From NCBI GenBank assembly GCA_946187345.1, contig CAMHQD010000010.1:1-64000 (forward strand): DNA of 64,000 nt, given 5' to 3'. Below are positions 50,846 to 61,200 of the stretch, piece after piece. This DNA comes from an uncultured Porphyromonadaceae bacterium (GTDB lineage Bacteria; Bacteroidota; Bacteroidia; Bacteroidales; Muribaculaceae). Below the pieces are notes generated by a model that did not search any database, was not told where the DNA came from, and saw only the letters and a list, made by a program, of their open reading frames with translations. Position 1 is the first letter of the stretch, and each line of letters opens with the position of its first letter. Position numbers and translations under genes: made by a program.

Positions 50846-52279
50846 ATGGAATGTCCTAAATGCGGTCATATGGCTCCTGATGGAGCACGCTTCTGCAACA
50901 ACTGCGGCACACCGATGGCCATCGAGCCGGTACCTGCCAACATCTATCCATGCCCCGCCTGCGGCGAGATGATACCGCGCAGTGCCGTGTTCTGCCCCAA
51001 ATGCGGCAAAATGGTGCGCAACGATATGGCGGAGGAAGATACAAATAAAGTTCAAGTCCTCCCCCCCGCCACTGCTGGAGGAAGGGAACCGGCTGTTGAG
51101 GCAGGACCCACCACTCCCTCCTTCAGGGGGGAGGAGGGGGAGGCCGGCACCACGTTCTACCGCAACCTGGGTATCGGCATCGCAGCCGTGGCCGTCATCA
51201 TCGGGCTCCTACTGACCATGCGCACGTGCAACGGAGGCAACCAACGCATCGAAGACCTCGAGCGCGGTGACAGCGTGTCAGTCACCCGACAGGTGGCCGC
51301 CGAGGTCGAGAACCCGCTCGACGTGTTTGCCTCTGAACTCAGCCGCCACAACCTTGAGGGCGACAACGCGGTGCCGTCAGCCGCCGTTTTCTTCACAGGC
51401 AACGCCACAACCGGCACGCCCGACCGCATCGCCGGCATCACTGTCGGTGCCAACGACGGCAACCGCTCGTTCCTCAAACTCTACGTGCTCGAGCGCAGCG
51501 GCAGCACTTGGATGCCTACTCTCAAAGAAACAAAATTCTTTGACGGACGCACCATCGACATGAGTGAGAGCGAGTTGCGTACCGCACCGGGCACCATGCC
51601 GCGTGCCGCCTCCATCGGAGGCCACGACGCGATGGTGTTTGCCATGGTCAACCTGCCTGTGGGCAACGTCACCGGCGGCAACGGCCGCGTGACGATGGGC
51701 CTGTATGACCTCGACGGCAACGCGCTGCACTTGCTGGACTACGACGGCACCATAAAGCGTCACGACGATGGCCGCACCTACGTCCACGGCAAGCCGCTAC
51801 AAAGCACCCAGTCGCCGCAGATGAAGTTCCTCGCCGATGAGGCCGTGAAAGTCAAGCGCATCTACTTCCCCACCGAGGAGGAACTCAAGGCCGAGGAGGA
51901 GGAGCGCCTGCGCCAAGAGGAAGAGGAGCGGCAGAACGACCCGGACAACGCCGCCGAAGTGTGGGCCGAAGAAAATGCCGAAGCAATGGCCGGCATGGAC
52001 AAGGGCGGCACGGCCTCCACCACCGTCAAGACCTACGACAAGCCGATCTTTAACCTGCGTGACACTAAGCGCAAAGTGGATTTGGGCGGACACCTGGCTT
52101 TCTGCAGCAAAGATGGCAAGGTTTACGGCTTTGACAAGAACACCCGCAAGTACTTCGTCATCTATGCCGGTGGCGCTACCGACATCGCTCGCGGCACCCA
52201 CGGCGAGACTGACCTTGAGATTACCACAGCCGAGGGCACCCTACACTACGACCTCGCCACCAACCGCCTCTCCAAATAG
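50846..52279 (+). CDS. Double zinc-ribbon membrane protein with large C-terminal domain
   Basis: 477 aa from ATG 50846. Two zinc ribbons carry eight cysteines in CxxC pairs (C3/C6, C17/C20, C36/C39, C50/C53). A linker (about 71-99) is encoded by an intergenic-type repeat in frame. A transmembrane helix follows (LGIGIAAVAVIIGLLLTMRT). The rest is probably periplasmic: VAAEVENPLDVFASELSRHN, FKLYVLERSG-like beta strands, a Glu/Arg-rich helix (TEEELKAEEEERLRQEEEER) and a final beta domain DLEITTAEGTLHYDLATNRL. Cytoplasmic ribbons with a periplasmic sensor-like domain are common in Bacteroidota; function unknown. Confidence 0.75.
   Translation: MECPKCGHMAPDGARFCNNCGTPMAIEPVPANIYPCPACGEMIPRSAVFCPKCGKMVRNDMAEEDTNKVQVLPPATAGGREPAVEAGPTTPSFRGEEGEAGTTFYRNLGIGIAAVAVIIGLLLTMRTCNGGNQRIEDLERGDSVSVTRQVAAEVENPLDVFASELSRHNLEGDNAVPSAAVFFTGNATTGTPDRIAGITVGANDGNRSFLKLYVLERSGSTWMPTLKETKFFDGRTIDMSESELRTAPGTMPRAASIGGHDAMVFAMVNLPVGNVTGGNGRVTMGLYDLDGNALHLLDYDGTIKRHDDGRTYVHGKPLQSTQSPQMKFLADEAVKVKRIYFPTEEELKAEEEERLRQEEEERQNDPDNAAEVWAEENAEAMAGMDKGGTASTTVKTYDKPIFNLRDTKRKVDLGGHLAFCSKDGKVYGFDKNTRKYFVIYAGGATDIARGTHGETDLEITTAEGTLHYDLATNRLSK
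51057..51143. repeat. C-rich/G-rich repeat inside the zinc-ribbon gene
   Basis: TCCTCCCCCCCGCCACTGC at the left and CAGGGGGGAGGAGGGGGAGG at the right form an imperfect inverted repeat. Very similar CCTCCCCCTC...GGAGGAGG sequence occurs between genes at 29690-29720. It encodes the low-complexity linker before the membrane helix. Confidence 0.6.
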
Positions 52280-52320
52280 TGATTCCAGAATATTTCTCAC
52301 GTAAAATGCGTTCCGTTCAA

Positions 52321-52352
52321 GGTGGGCGGGCACCGTTCCGCCCACTTTTATT
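52321..52352 (+). terminator. Terminator-like hairpin, GC-rich repeat copy 2
   Basis: GTGGGCGG / CCGCCCAC stem followed by TTTTATTATT, 42 bases after the zinc-ribbon stop codon. It is a variant of the hairpin at 1439-1464. A partial GGCC repeat follows (52356-52374), and the whole block is flanked by CACGTAAAAT / ATTTTACGTG. Confidence 0.6.
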
Positions 52353-52411
52353 ATTGCAGGCCTTGGCCTGGCCGTTTTAAGGATTTTACGTGAAATCATT
52401 ATTTCTTTAAT

Positions 52412-54391
52412 ATGTTTAAGAGACTGCAGCGCACCGCTCCGGCGGCCGCCACGCTCAATATGGCGCTCGCCTTTGCCGTGTTCATGCTGGCGCGCGTCAT
52501 ATTCGCGCTTGAGAACCTCGACACATATACCACATCATTATCGTGGGCGACGTTGCCCACGCTGCTCAAGGGTAGCCTGCGCTTTGACACCGCGGCGCTC
52601 CTTTACCTCAACGCGCCCTACCTGCTGCTCACACTGTTGCCACTACACATCAAGGAGAACGACCGCTTTCATGGCGCCTTGCGGTGGCTCTTTGTAATCA
52701 CAAACAGCATTGGCGTCGCACTCAGTCTTTGTGACGCGGTTTACTTCCGCTATAGCGGACGTCGCGCCACAATGACCATCTTTGACCAGTTTGCCGCCGA
52801 AGACAACCTCGGCTCCATCTTCCTCACCGAGGCGGTGAACCACTGGTACTTAGTGGTGGCGCTGCTCATCGTTGTTTTCATCTTATGGCGCCTGTTCTCC
52901 AAGCCTGACCTGATGGCATACGGCAGCGGCGCTTCATACTATGGCAGCCAGACCGCCGCATTACTTGTGGCGGCGACTCTCACCGTGCTCGGCATACGCG
53001 GCTCGTTCATCGCGGGCTCAAAACCGATGAACATCGAGACGGCTCGCCTCTACGCCTGCCAGCCGGCTGACGCATCATTGGTGCTCAACACGCCATACAC
53101 CCTCATCCGCAGCATCGGCAAGAATGCTTTCATCGCGCCGGACTATATGGACAATGATGAAATGGAGGCCACCTACTCCCCCATCCATCACCTGCCGGCC
53201 GACGGCGACACCATCGGCGCGCCATGCCGTGGCCGCAATGTGGTTATACTGATGGTCGAAAGCCTCGCAACCTCATATATAGGCTACTATAATGGAGACG
53301 ACAGCACTCAATCACTAACACCAACAGTCGATGAACTCGCCCGAAACTCGCTCACATTCACACGGTCGTTTGCCAACGGGCGCGTTTCCATCGATGCCAT
53401 GCCGTCGACTCTGTGTGGCATACCAATGATGAACGAGAATTTTTTCTTGACACCGGCGGCGATGAACGATATCAACGCCATGCCGGCAATGCTCGCCACG
53501 ATGGGTTATACAACCGCCTTTTTCCATGGTGCCCACAACGGGTCAATGCAATTCGACGCCTTCGCCCGCTCGGCCGGCATCACACGCTACTATGGCCTCA
53601 ACGAATACCGCGCCAACTACAAGAACCGGCCCGAGAACGACTGGGACGGCAAGTGGGCAATCTACGACGAGCCTTTCCTCCAGTACACGCTCGATGAATT
53701 GGAACACATGCCGCAACCGTTCATCTCCACCATCTTCACCGCCAGCAACCATCACCCCTACAACGTGCCCGGCCTCTTCGCCGCCACCCTGCCCGACACG
53801 CTCAAGAACACCAGTCAACCGATACTGCGCACCGTGCGTTACACCGACCATGCCTTGAGAGAGTTCTTCCGGCGAGCGGCAACCATGCCGTGGTTCAAAA
53901 ACACACTGTTCGTCATCCTCGCCGACCACACCAACGTGACGACACTGCCTGTCTACAACACAGCCATAGGACACTTCCGCATACCCATTATCCTCTACAC
54001 CCCCGACGGAGTGCTCGCGCCATCCCTGCGAAACGACATCGTTGTCCAGCAGACCGATTTGATGCCGTCGCTGCTGCACCTGCTGGGCTATCAAGGGTCG
54101 TTTGTCGCTTTCGGCAACGACATCTTCACAACAGCGCCGGCCGACACATGGGCGTTCTCGTACAACGATGGCACATATCAACTTGTCACCACATCACGAC
54201 TATTACAGTTTGACGGCACACAACTCACAGGCCTGTTTGACTATCAAAACGACCCCATGCTGCGTCACAACCTCGTCGGCAAGGAGACGGCGGACGAAGC
54301 ACTGACGCTGTTGAAGGCTATAATTCAGCAATATATGCAGCGCATGAACGACAACCGCCTTACCGACACCGAAACAAGAGATACTGAATAA
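52412..54391 (+). CDS. LTA synthase family (sulfatase-fold) phosphoglycerol or phosphoethanolamine transferase
   Basis: 659 aa. Five membrane helices within residues 1-200 precede a sulfatase/alkaline-phosphatase-fold domain exposed to the periplasm. Metal and catalytic segments are NVVILMVESLATSYIG (acidic residue), RVSIDAMPSTLCGIPMM, AFFHGAHNGSMQFDAF, STIFTASNHHPYNVP and VILADHTNVTTLPVYN. Bacteroidota members of this family modify lipids or surface glycans; the exact donor is not evident. It is convergent with the glycosyltransferase gene, 23 bases away. Confidence 0.88.
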   Translation: MFKRLQRTAPAAATLNMALAFAVFMLARVIFALENLDTYTTSLSWATLPTLLKGSLRFDTAALLYLNAPYLLLTLLPLHIKENDRFHGALRWLFVITNSIGVALSLCDAVYFRYSGRRATMTIFDQFAAEDNLGSIFLTEAVNHWYLVVALLIVVFILWRLFSKPDLMAYGSGASYYGSQTAALLVAATLTVLGIRGSFIAGSKPMNIETARLYACQPADASLVLNTPYTLIRSIGKNAFIAPDYMDNDEMEATYSPIHHLPADGDTIGAPCRGRNVVILMVESLATSYIGYYNGDDSTQSLTPTVDELARNSLTFTRSFANGRVSIDAMPSTLCGIPMMNENFFLTPAAMNDINAMPAMLATMGYTTAFFHGAHNGSMQFDAFARSAGITRYYGLNEYRANYKNRPENDWDGKWAIYDEPFLQYTLDELEHMPQPFISTIFTASNHHPYNVPGLFAATLPDTLKNTSQPILRTVRYTDHALREFFRRAATMPWFKNTLFVILADHTNVTTLPVYNTAIGHFRIPIILYTPDGVLAPSLRNDIVVQQTDLMPSLLHLLGYQGSFVAFGNDIFTTAPADTWAFSYNDGTYQLVTTSRLLQFDGTQLTGLFDYQNDPMLRHNLVGKETADEALTLLKAIIQQYMQRMNDNRLTDTETRDTE

Positions 54392-54414
54392 TATTCTTTG
54401 CGACTGCTCAAGGA

Positions 54415-55542
54415 TTACACTCCGCCAGTCAACGCCCCGAGCCATCGCCGCGCGACAACCTTCACGTCATTGTGCTTAACCACCAGCGCGCGGCCATCAC
54501 GGCGCAATCGTGGCAACGCCGCGCGGCCATCCGGTGAGACAAGCCACTCGAGGCGCGCGTCCAAGTCTCCTTCCACAGTCGGGTCAACATTTATGATAGG
54601 CCGCAAGTCACACTCGCCAATCAGATTATAGTATTCCGGCTCGCCTCCACTCACCGTCACCAGACCTTGAGCCATGGCAAGCAACGCGTTGGTAGCCGGC
54701 GTGTAACTATATAACTGATCAAGCAGCACATCGCTGCGCCGCATCCGCTCCACATACTCGGCATATGGCACATTCTCCACCACATCAAGTTCCACACGGT
54801 CCGGGTGACGGTCACGCAAGCGACGCGCGGCCTCAAGCAGGCGGTCGGTGCCCTTGACGACCATACGGTCACGCTGCAATCCTATGAACAGCCGCAATCG
54901 CTCCGGTGCCACATCGTCACGCTCAACAGGCCTCAACGCATCGGTGTCGATAGGTATGCCGCCATAGGTGACACGGTCGCCAAGCACCGGCCTGTAGGCG
55001 GCATAGTACTCATATAACGACGCGACAGCGGCATCAATGACTGCGACAACATGGTCACCATAGGCCGCCATGTCCTCACGCCGCCAATTATCCTGACGCT
55101 GCGCACGATACTCATCACTACCAACATAGGGCGAGGGCCTCTCTCCCAAGCGATAGTCACTATAGCGGAACGTGCGCCCGTCATGGCACGCGCGCCAATA
55201 GACAATATCCGTGCCTAAGGCGCTGAGCACCACTCGGCCATTGCAGTGCTTCAGGCAGTCTACAATCAAGCGCAACTTGCCCGGTTTCAGTTCAAGGAAA
55301 TGATGACCACACAACACCACCGCGTCAAAGCCTCGCCACGACGTCAGCAACTGCCATGACACGCGCGCCATATAACTCACCGCGCCGGCAAAACCACGTC
55401 CTCGCGACAAGTCCACGTCACGCGCCGTGTCCATCCACCGCGAGCCGTTGCTAGCCACCACACAGTGATGCCCCAAACGGCGCAACTCCACCGCCAAGCA
55501 GTTGTGCATATTGCTCGCGTCACCTACAAACAGTATCTTCAC
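54415..55542 (-). CDS. Glycosyltransferase, GT4-like
   Basis: 375 aa. The start MKILFVGDASNMHNCLAVEL, RLGHHCVVASNGSR, the mid-protein LRLFIGLQRDRMVVKGTDRL, ELDVVENVPYAEYVERMRRS and LLAMAQGLVTVSGG are the pattern of GT-B fold, GT4-like enzymes, in which the acidic Glu of EPEY near the donor site binds the nucleotide sugar. Cytoplasmic. It has its own promoter and is divergent from pfkA. Acceptor unknown. Confidence 0.85.
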   Translation of the reverse strand: MKILFVGDASNMHNCLAVELRRLGHHCVVASNGSRWMDTARDVDLSRGRGFAGAVSYMARVSWQLLTSWRGFDAVVLCGHHFLELKPGKLRLIVDCLKHCNGRVVLSALGTDIVYWRACHDGRTFRYSDYRLGERPSPYVGSDEYRAQRQDNWRREDMAAYGDHVVAVIDAAVASLYEYYAAYRPVLGDRVTYGGIPIDTDALRPVERDDVAPERLRLFIGLQRDRMVVKGTDRLLEAARRLRDRHPDRVELDVVENVPYAEYVERMRRSDVLLDQLYSYTPATNALLAMAQGLVTVSGGEPEYYNLIGECDLRPIINVDPTVEGDLDARLEWLVSPDGRAALPRLRRDGRALVVKHNDVKVVARRWLGALTGGV

Positions 55543-55604
55543 AATACAAAAACATTAATCGTCCTGTAATGCGAGACGAAGTCCCGTAAAAAAATTCAGC
55601 CCGC

Positions 55605-55612
55605 AAAGATAG
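55605..55612 (-). promoter_or_regulatory. Promoter of the glycosyltransferase gene
   Basis: Minus-strand TATCTTTG, an exact -7 match, 63 bases before ATG 55542. Confidence 0.6.
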
Positions 55613-55655
55613 CAATTTTTTCCCACTTTTTCTTTGTCATTCCCACTCAATGCTG

Positions 55656-55663
55656 TAACTTTG
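55656..55663 (+). promoter_or_regulatory. Promoter of pfkA
   Basis: TAACTTTG -7 with a TTTG -33 at 55633-55636, spaced by 19 bases: the most complete promoter in the window. The ATG is 35 bases downstream. Confidence 0.8.
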
Positions 55664-55697
55664 CAGTCACAAAAATAAAAACTAACGAACACAACAA

Positions 55698-56678
55698 ATG
55701 GCTAAAATCAAGACTATAGGCATCCTCACCAGTGGCGGCGACGCCCCGGGCATGAACGCCGCCATCCGTGCGATCACCCGCTCGGCAATCTATAGCGGCT
55801 TCCGTGTCAAAGCAATCTACCGCGGCTATCGCGGACTGATAACCGACGAGATTGTCGAGTTCAAGACCCAAAACGTCAGCAACATCGTCCAGCAGGGCGG
55901 CACAATCCTCAAGACTGCCCGTTGCAAGGAGTTCACCACACCCGAGGGACGTCAGCAGGCCTACGAAGTGATGCGCAAGCAGGAGATTGACGCGCTGGTC
56001 GTCATCGGCGGCGACGGCTCACTCAGCGGCGCGCGCCAGTTCGCCAGCGAGTTCGACGTGCCAATCGTTGGCTTGCCAGGCACCATCGACAACGACCTCT
56101 ACGGCACCGACCACACCATCGGCTACGACACCGCCCTCAACACCATCATGTGGTGCGTGGACCGCATCCGCGACACCGCCACCAGCCACGAGCGGCTGTT
56201 CATCATCGAAGTCATGGGACGCAACGCCGGCTTCCTCGCCCTCAATGGAGCTATCGCGTCAGGAGCCGAGGCCGCCATCATACCCGAGATTTCCACCGAG
56301 GTTGACCAGTTGAAAGAACTGATTCAGAGTGGATTCCGCAAGAGTAAGAACTCATCTATCGTCCTTGTTGCCGAGAGCCCGGTCACCGGTGGCGCGATGG
56401 GCATCGCCGAGCGCGTGCGCACCGAGTATCCCGACATGGACGCCCGCGTCACCATCCTCGGACACCTGCAGCGCGGCGGCTCGCCAACGGCCCAAGACCG
56501 CATCCTCGCCTCACGCATGGGAGCCGCGGCAATCGACGCGCTGATTGAGGGGCAGCGCAACGTCATGATTGGCGACAGCAACGACGAAATCGTCTATGTC
56601 CCGTTCAGCAAGGCCGTCCGCAAAGACAAGCAAATCGACCGCTCACTGCTCGAAATCCTGCGCCGCCTCTCCGTCTGA
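55698..56678 (+). CDS. pfkA: ATP-dependent 6-phosphofructokinase
   Basis: 326 aa, the standard bacterial length. [58 protein letters not shown] with catalytic Asp in [17 protein letters not shown] and [20 protein letters not shown] are all PfkA signatures. The GGDGS motif (G rather than K after it) fits ATP use. It phosphorylates fructose 6-phosphate in glycolysis. Confidence 0.97.
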   Translation: MAKIKTIGILTSGGDAPGMNAAIRAITRSAIYSGFRVKAIYRGYRGLITDEIVEFKTQNVSNIVQQGGTILKTARCKEFTTPEGRQQAYEVMRKQEIDALVVIGGDGSLSGARQFASEFDVPIVGLPGTIDNDLYGTDHTIGYDTALNTIMWCVDRIRDTATSHERLFIIEVMGRNAGFLALNGAIASGAEAAIIPEISTEVDQLKELIQSGFRKSKNSSIVLVAESPVTGGAMGIAERVRTEYPDMDARVTILGHLQRGGSPTAQDRILASRMGAAAIDALIEGQRNVMIGDSNDEIVYVPFSKAVRKDKQIDRSLLEILRRLSV

Positions 56679-57162
56679 CAGACCTACCCACAATCAGGCA
56701 TTTTATTAAGACTCCAACGTGCTACCCGCCTATTATTATTGATTATCAGGCGGCGAAAGACGAAAATGTAGGGACACAATAATTATTGTGTCCCTACATA
56801 CCATTCTATCATTGTTTTTGTTACGATAGAAACTTGATTACTTTAAACGTAGGAGATGGTGTGGCCGGAAAGCCCGTGAGCGTAGTTGATTTCGCCATTA
56901 ATATGGTATACGGCCCACGGGACGCCCTAATAATTCCCATTGTTGCCCGTCAATATTCTTGGCCGGTCGCTCCGGCGACAAGCGTCAGAAGCCGGAATTG
57001 AGCAAATAAGATAAACCGCCTCATATCAACTCTTAGTTAAATAATAAAGATAGACGGGAATTAACGTTGTCATAGACGAAATAGACGCTAACTCCAAATA
57101 AATCACCGAGATATATTCATACTCACATTTTCTCGGTCAACGCTCGACGGTAAACCATCGAC
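56679..57162. other. Intergenic region with perfect palindrome and unexplained conserved-looking block
   Basis: No convincing gene. 56766-56799 is a perfect 34-bp palindrome. 56837-57000 is GC-richer than its surroundings; its reverse complement reads NGEINYAH-like in one frame (GGCGAAATCAACTACGCTCA), which I think is a dispersed Bacteroidota repeat rather than a gene. 57050-57100 holds the ATAGAC repeat shared with 49956-49980. Confidence 0.5.
56766..56799. repeat. Perfect 34-bp palindrome after pfkA
   Basis: ATGTAGGGACACAATAA followed directly by its exact reverse complement. With no loop it would extrude as a cruciform or act as a bidirectional terminator. Confidence 0.85.
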
Positions 57163-58038
57163 TTACAGCGTGGCGTCGCTCTGCTGGAAGGTGGTGCCCT
57201 GACGCATGTCGCCGGTGTCGAAACCGAGTTTGAGCCACTTCATGCGCTGTTGGCTCGTGCCGTGAGTGAAACTCTCGGGCACGTCGTAGCCCTGGGCGCG
57301 CTTCTGCAGATAGTCGTCACCAATCACGCTGGCGCAGCGGATCGCCTCCTGCAGGTCGCCAGCGTCGAGCGAGCCGAACATCTTCTTCTCGTAGTGAGCC
57401 CACACTCCGGCATAGAAGTCGGCCAGCAACTCCAGACGCACACTCACGCGGTTCGCGTCCTTCTCATTCATGCGCGACATCTGCTGGTGAGCCTGCTGCA
57501 GTTGGCCCGTCAAATACTCCACATGGTGGCCCACCTCGTGGGCGATAACGTAGGCGTAGGCAAAGTCGCCGTCGGCACCGAGTTGCTGCTTCATCGTTGC
57601 GAAGAACGACAGGTCGATGTAGAGTTTCTGGTCGCCGCTGCAATAGAACGGACCCATCGCCGCGCTACCCTGGCCGCAAGACGTCTGCGTGTTGTCGGTG
57701 TACAGCACCAACGTCGGATTCTTATACTCGCCCAAACCCTGCTCACGGAACACCTTGCTCCACACATCCTCGGTGCTCGCGAGAATCTGCTTGGAGAACG
57801 TGGCCAGTTGTTGCTCCTCCTCGGTGAACTCGCGCTGCTCCGTCGCCACCTGGCCACCCTGCTGCAGGCCCATCTGGCCCGCCGTCTGGAGCACATCGCC
57901 CAGGTTGCCACCCATCAGCAGCGTGATAATCGCCGCGATGATAATGCCGCCAATGCCGCCCACGCCCACTTTGGCGCCGGTGCTCATGCCGCGGCGGTCC
58001 TCCACATTGCTACTCTCTCTGCGTCCGTCAAGTTTCAT
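57163..58038 (-). CDS. YpfJ-type neutral zinc metallopeptidase
   Basis: 291 aa from ATG 58038. The N-terminus MKLDGRRESSNVEDRRGMST is the family's hallmark, followed by one membrane helix (GIGGIIIAAIITLLMG). The metalloprotease domain has the zinc motif VIAHEVGHHVEYLTG (HExxH), preceded by YIDLSFFATMKQQLGADGDF and followed by SVRLELLADFYAGVWAHYEK with the third ligand region. Membrane-anchored with a periplasmic peptidase domain; the substrate is not known. Confidence 0.93.
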   Translation of the reverse strand: MKLDGRRESSNVEDRRGMSTGAKVGVGGIGGIIIAAIITLLMGGNLGDVLQTAGQMGLQQGGQVATEQREFTEEEQQLATFSKQILASTEDVWSKVFREQGLGEYKNPTLVLYTDNTQTSCGQGSAAMGPFYCSGDQKLYIDLSFFATMKQQLGADGDFAYAYVIAHEVGHHVEYLTGQLQQAHQQMSRMNEKDANRVSVRLELLADFYAGVWAHYEKKMFGSLDAGDLQEAIRCASVIGDDYLQKRAQGYDVPESFTHGTSQQRMKWLKLGFDTGDMRQGTTFQQSDATL

Positions 58039-58087
58039 AATCAGTATATCGTTTTTAGTTGTTAATAATTCAGTCACATTCAATCGA

Positions 58088-58095
58088 CAAAATTA
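58088..58095 (-). promoter_or_regulatory. -7 element of the metallopeptidase gene
   Basis: Minus-strand TAATTTTG fits TAnnTTTG, 50 bases before ATG 58038. Confidence 0.5.
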
Positions 58096-58179
58096 TAAAA
58101 AAATCACGAAACAACAAAAAAAGATGTAATATGTTAATATCAATAGACAGAGTGCGAGTGCAATGCGGGGCCGCATTGC

Positions 58180-58225
58180 AAAAAAACACAATGCGGGCAC
58201 CGGTCGCGTTGACCGATGCCCGCAT
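58180..58225 (-). terminator. Intrinsic terminator of the giant surface protein gene
   Basis: On the minus strand a 15-base stem (ATGCGGGCAYCGGTC with one mismatch, arms 58191-58205 and 58211-58225) is followed by TGTGTTTTTTT. A second palindrome CAATGCGGGGCCGCATTG lies just beyond (58161-58178). Confidence 0.75.
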
Positions 58226-58280
58226 CTAATTATCCTATCAATACTCAGTACTTAATACTTAGTACTGAGTACTTTTCGCT

Positions 58281-61200
58281 TTAGCGAAGGACTTTCACGG
58301 TGGTGACACTGCCGTCGGCGTGCTGGGTGACGACGATGTTCACACCGTCGAACGGACGGCTGCTCACGGCACCTTGCATGTTGACGTAGGTCACGCTCAC
58401 GGCGTCGTCGGCGTTGAGGCTCTCAATGCCGGTGATGACGCTCACCTGCGACGAGATGACGACGAACTCATACTTCTGCAGGTCGCTCTGGGCACGCTGC
58501 GGAGCACCGTTATAGACGCTCTTCAGGGCCGGCACGGCGATGAACTCGTAGGGGTGATCCTGGTTGAAGTCGGTGATCTCAAGCGACACATTGTCGGTCA
58601 CGAGGTGGCAAGAAGCCTGGATGGAGCCGTTCTTGCCCGAGAACTCGCTCAGGTACATCTGGCCGTCAACCTCCTGGACGTAACCGCGCAGGCGGTACAC
58701 CTTGTAGTCGACCGGCACAAACACGCGGTCAACAGCCTGCTCGTCGAGGACATACTCGATGTCAATCTCCTCGCCGTCAACAAAGACGAGCACCTTCTGG
58801 CCACGCAGGGAGAACACCATCGCCTTGAAGCCGGCACCCAAACCGGCCTTGGGCCACGTCTTGGCCTGAGCGGCGGGCACGCAGATGGGCAGATAGTTCT
58901 CCTCGTTATCGGCGGCAAAGTACATTGAGCCGAGACCGGCCACAGTCACGCCCTCGGCGTAGATGGCGATGTCGCTGTCGATGTAGTAGGTCTTGCCAAC
59001 CTCACCCTGCTCCAGCACGTCGCCGAAGGCGAGGTGCGGCAGATCCATCTCGGTCTCGACCACGATGGTCACGCGGCCGGCAGGCATCGTGAACATATAG
59101 GCGCCCTCAACGGTACCCTTACTCAACTCGATGGCCTGGGGCACGTCGCTCGTGCCATCAACGGCAAGGTAACTCGCGCTGACGTTCTTGACCACATAGC
59201 CGGTGGTGGCGGCAACGGAGAACTCCACATTGTCACCCTCGCGGGCGCTCTCGGCGACCTCAACGGTGGCGTTCTCGGCCTGGACGGTGATGCCGTAGAG
59301 CGGCAGTTCGGCGAACTCGACAAGGAGGTTCACGTCGGCGGCAGGCATGAAGAACGAGTAGGTGTTCTCAGCCTCTTCGGCTTGGTAATCAACATTGACC
59401 GGCTCGCCCGTCTCGTCCTCGTAGGTGATGACAATCTGGTAAAGTTCATAGTGCTCGGCGGGTACGGCGGTGAAGAAGATCAACGCACCTGCATCGGCGG
59501 TCTCCTGGACCTCGACGTCGCCACCCACGGTGACATCCTTCACGATGTTGTAGAGATACTGCTCAAAGACAGCGGAGATGGTCACGTCGGCATCGGGCAT
59601 GACGAAACTGTATCCCTCCTCGTCACCGGTAGTCCAATAGGAAAGTCCGATTTCGACGGGCTCGTCGTCCACGCCCAGGTAGGTGACGTGAAGGTCGTTA
59701 TTGACGTCGCAACGCCAGCCCTCATCACCGATGACGCGGAACGAAACGTCGGTGCCAGCGAGAGCCTCCGTGAGTCCGTCGCCAACGAGGATCTGACCTT
59801 GACCCTCGACATCAAGGATGATGGCGTGAGGCTCGGGCTCAACCGTCTCATAGACCAGCGGCAGGAACTGCAGGTTGTCGTTGTAGATGCTGATGATGCC
59901 ATAGACATCAAACTGGGGACTCAGGTCCTCGGGCAGACCGACACCGAAGCGGTCAAAGAGTGCGACACTCGCGTCGCCACTGACGACATAGCCGGTGTTG
60001 TTCTCATAGTTGATGTTGACACCGCGCAGCACGGCATAGCGGCCAAAGTTCCCGGCGTTAACGTCAGCAAGCGTGGCCTCCAGCGGGGTGAGTTCGATGG
60101 TCGAGGTGGCAGCCTCAAGGCCTTCGGGATTCTGCATCTCCAACTGGCCGCGGAAGACGGTCTTCGTGCCGCTGAAGCCGGCGGGGATCACGTTGCCCAT
60201 GCCGTACTCTTGATTGATGCCCTTGTTGTTGTACAGAATCATACCGTTGTTCTCGTCCTGAACGTAGGTATACTTCTTGTCGGCAGTCTGGGCGATGACG
60301 TTCACTCTTGTGCCAAACTCAACTTGTTTGCCATCCTCCTGAGCGGCAAACTCGGCGATGGAGTTCACCACGACCGGGTTGGGAATGATGGTGAACGCAG
60401 CGCTTGCGATCGGCGACAAAATGGCCTGGTCGCCTTCATCTCCGAGGTACTCCCACACCTGCAGCGTGTTATCGCCCAACTGGACATAACGCACCGTGGC
60501 TGTGGAGCCTTCGGGAAGCAGGTTCAACTCGACCTCACCGGTACTCACGTAGGATGCCGCCATGGTGATGTCGGTGTTGAGCGCGTACTGATACATCGGC
60601 TCCTCAACGCCGTTGTTACTCACGATGGACAGCCTCAGAGGCAGTTCGCTCTCCTTGTAACTGGCGGCCGGAGCCTCGCCGTTGATCAGGATGGTCGGAG
60701 CCTTGTACTCCACGGGCGGTGGAACATCTCCCTCTTCCCACTCGACATCGATGGCGTCAAGGTAGAGAGCGCCGCTCTTGGAGCGGATGCCCCAGTAGGC
60801 GTAGTCGCCGTCGACAGTCACCATGAGGGTGTTCTCGTCGATGCTGATCTCGCCCAGCAGGTCGCCCTTGGTGGCGTCAGTGTAGAGGTCGGCGGCGCTG
60901 CTATAGGCCTCGTTCTTGCCGTAAATCTGCACGGTGCGTGTCGCGGCGGTGTTGCTGTTCCACACAATCGACACCTTGCGCACCAGGCCGGCGCTCGTGG
61001 TGGTCACGATACCGTCCTCGCTCTTGTTGCTGCGCAACTGGATGGCATTGTTACCACCAGCGGTCTTGCCGGCATAGACGGCGTCGGAGGTGCCGCCACC
61101 GATGCCCGTCCATGCGGTGTAGGTGCTGCCCGTCACGCCGATGATGTCGTAGGTCAACTCATGCTCGGCGGGTTGCGGAGTCTCTTCCTCTTCAAAGGTG

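Noticed and set aside
56786..57001. 71-aa open frame after pfkA
   Set aside because: It begins in a palindrome, and its codon use is unlike the local genes; better explained as repeat DNA.
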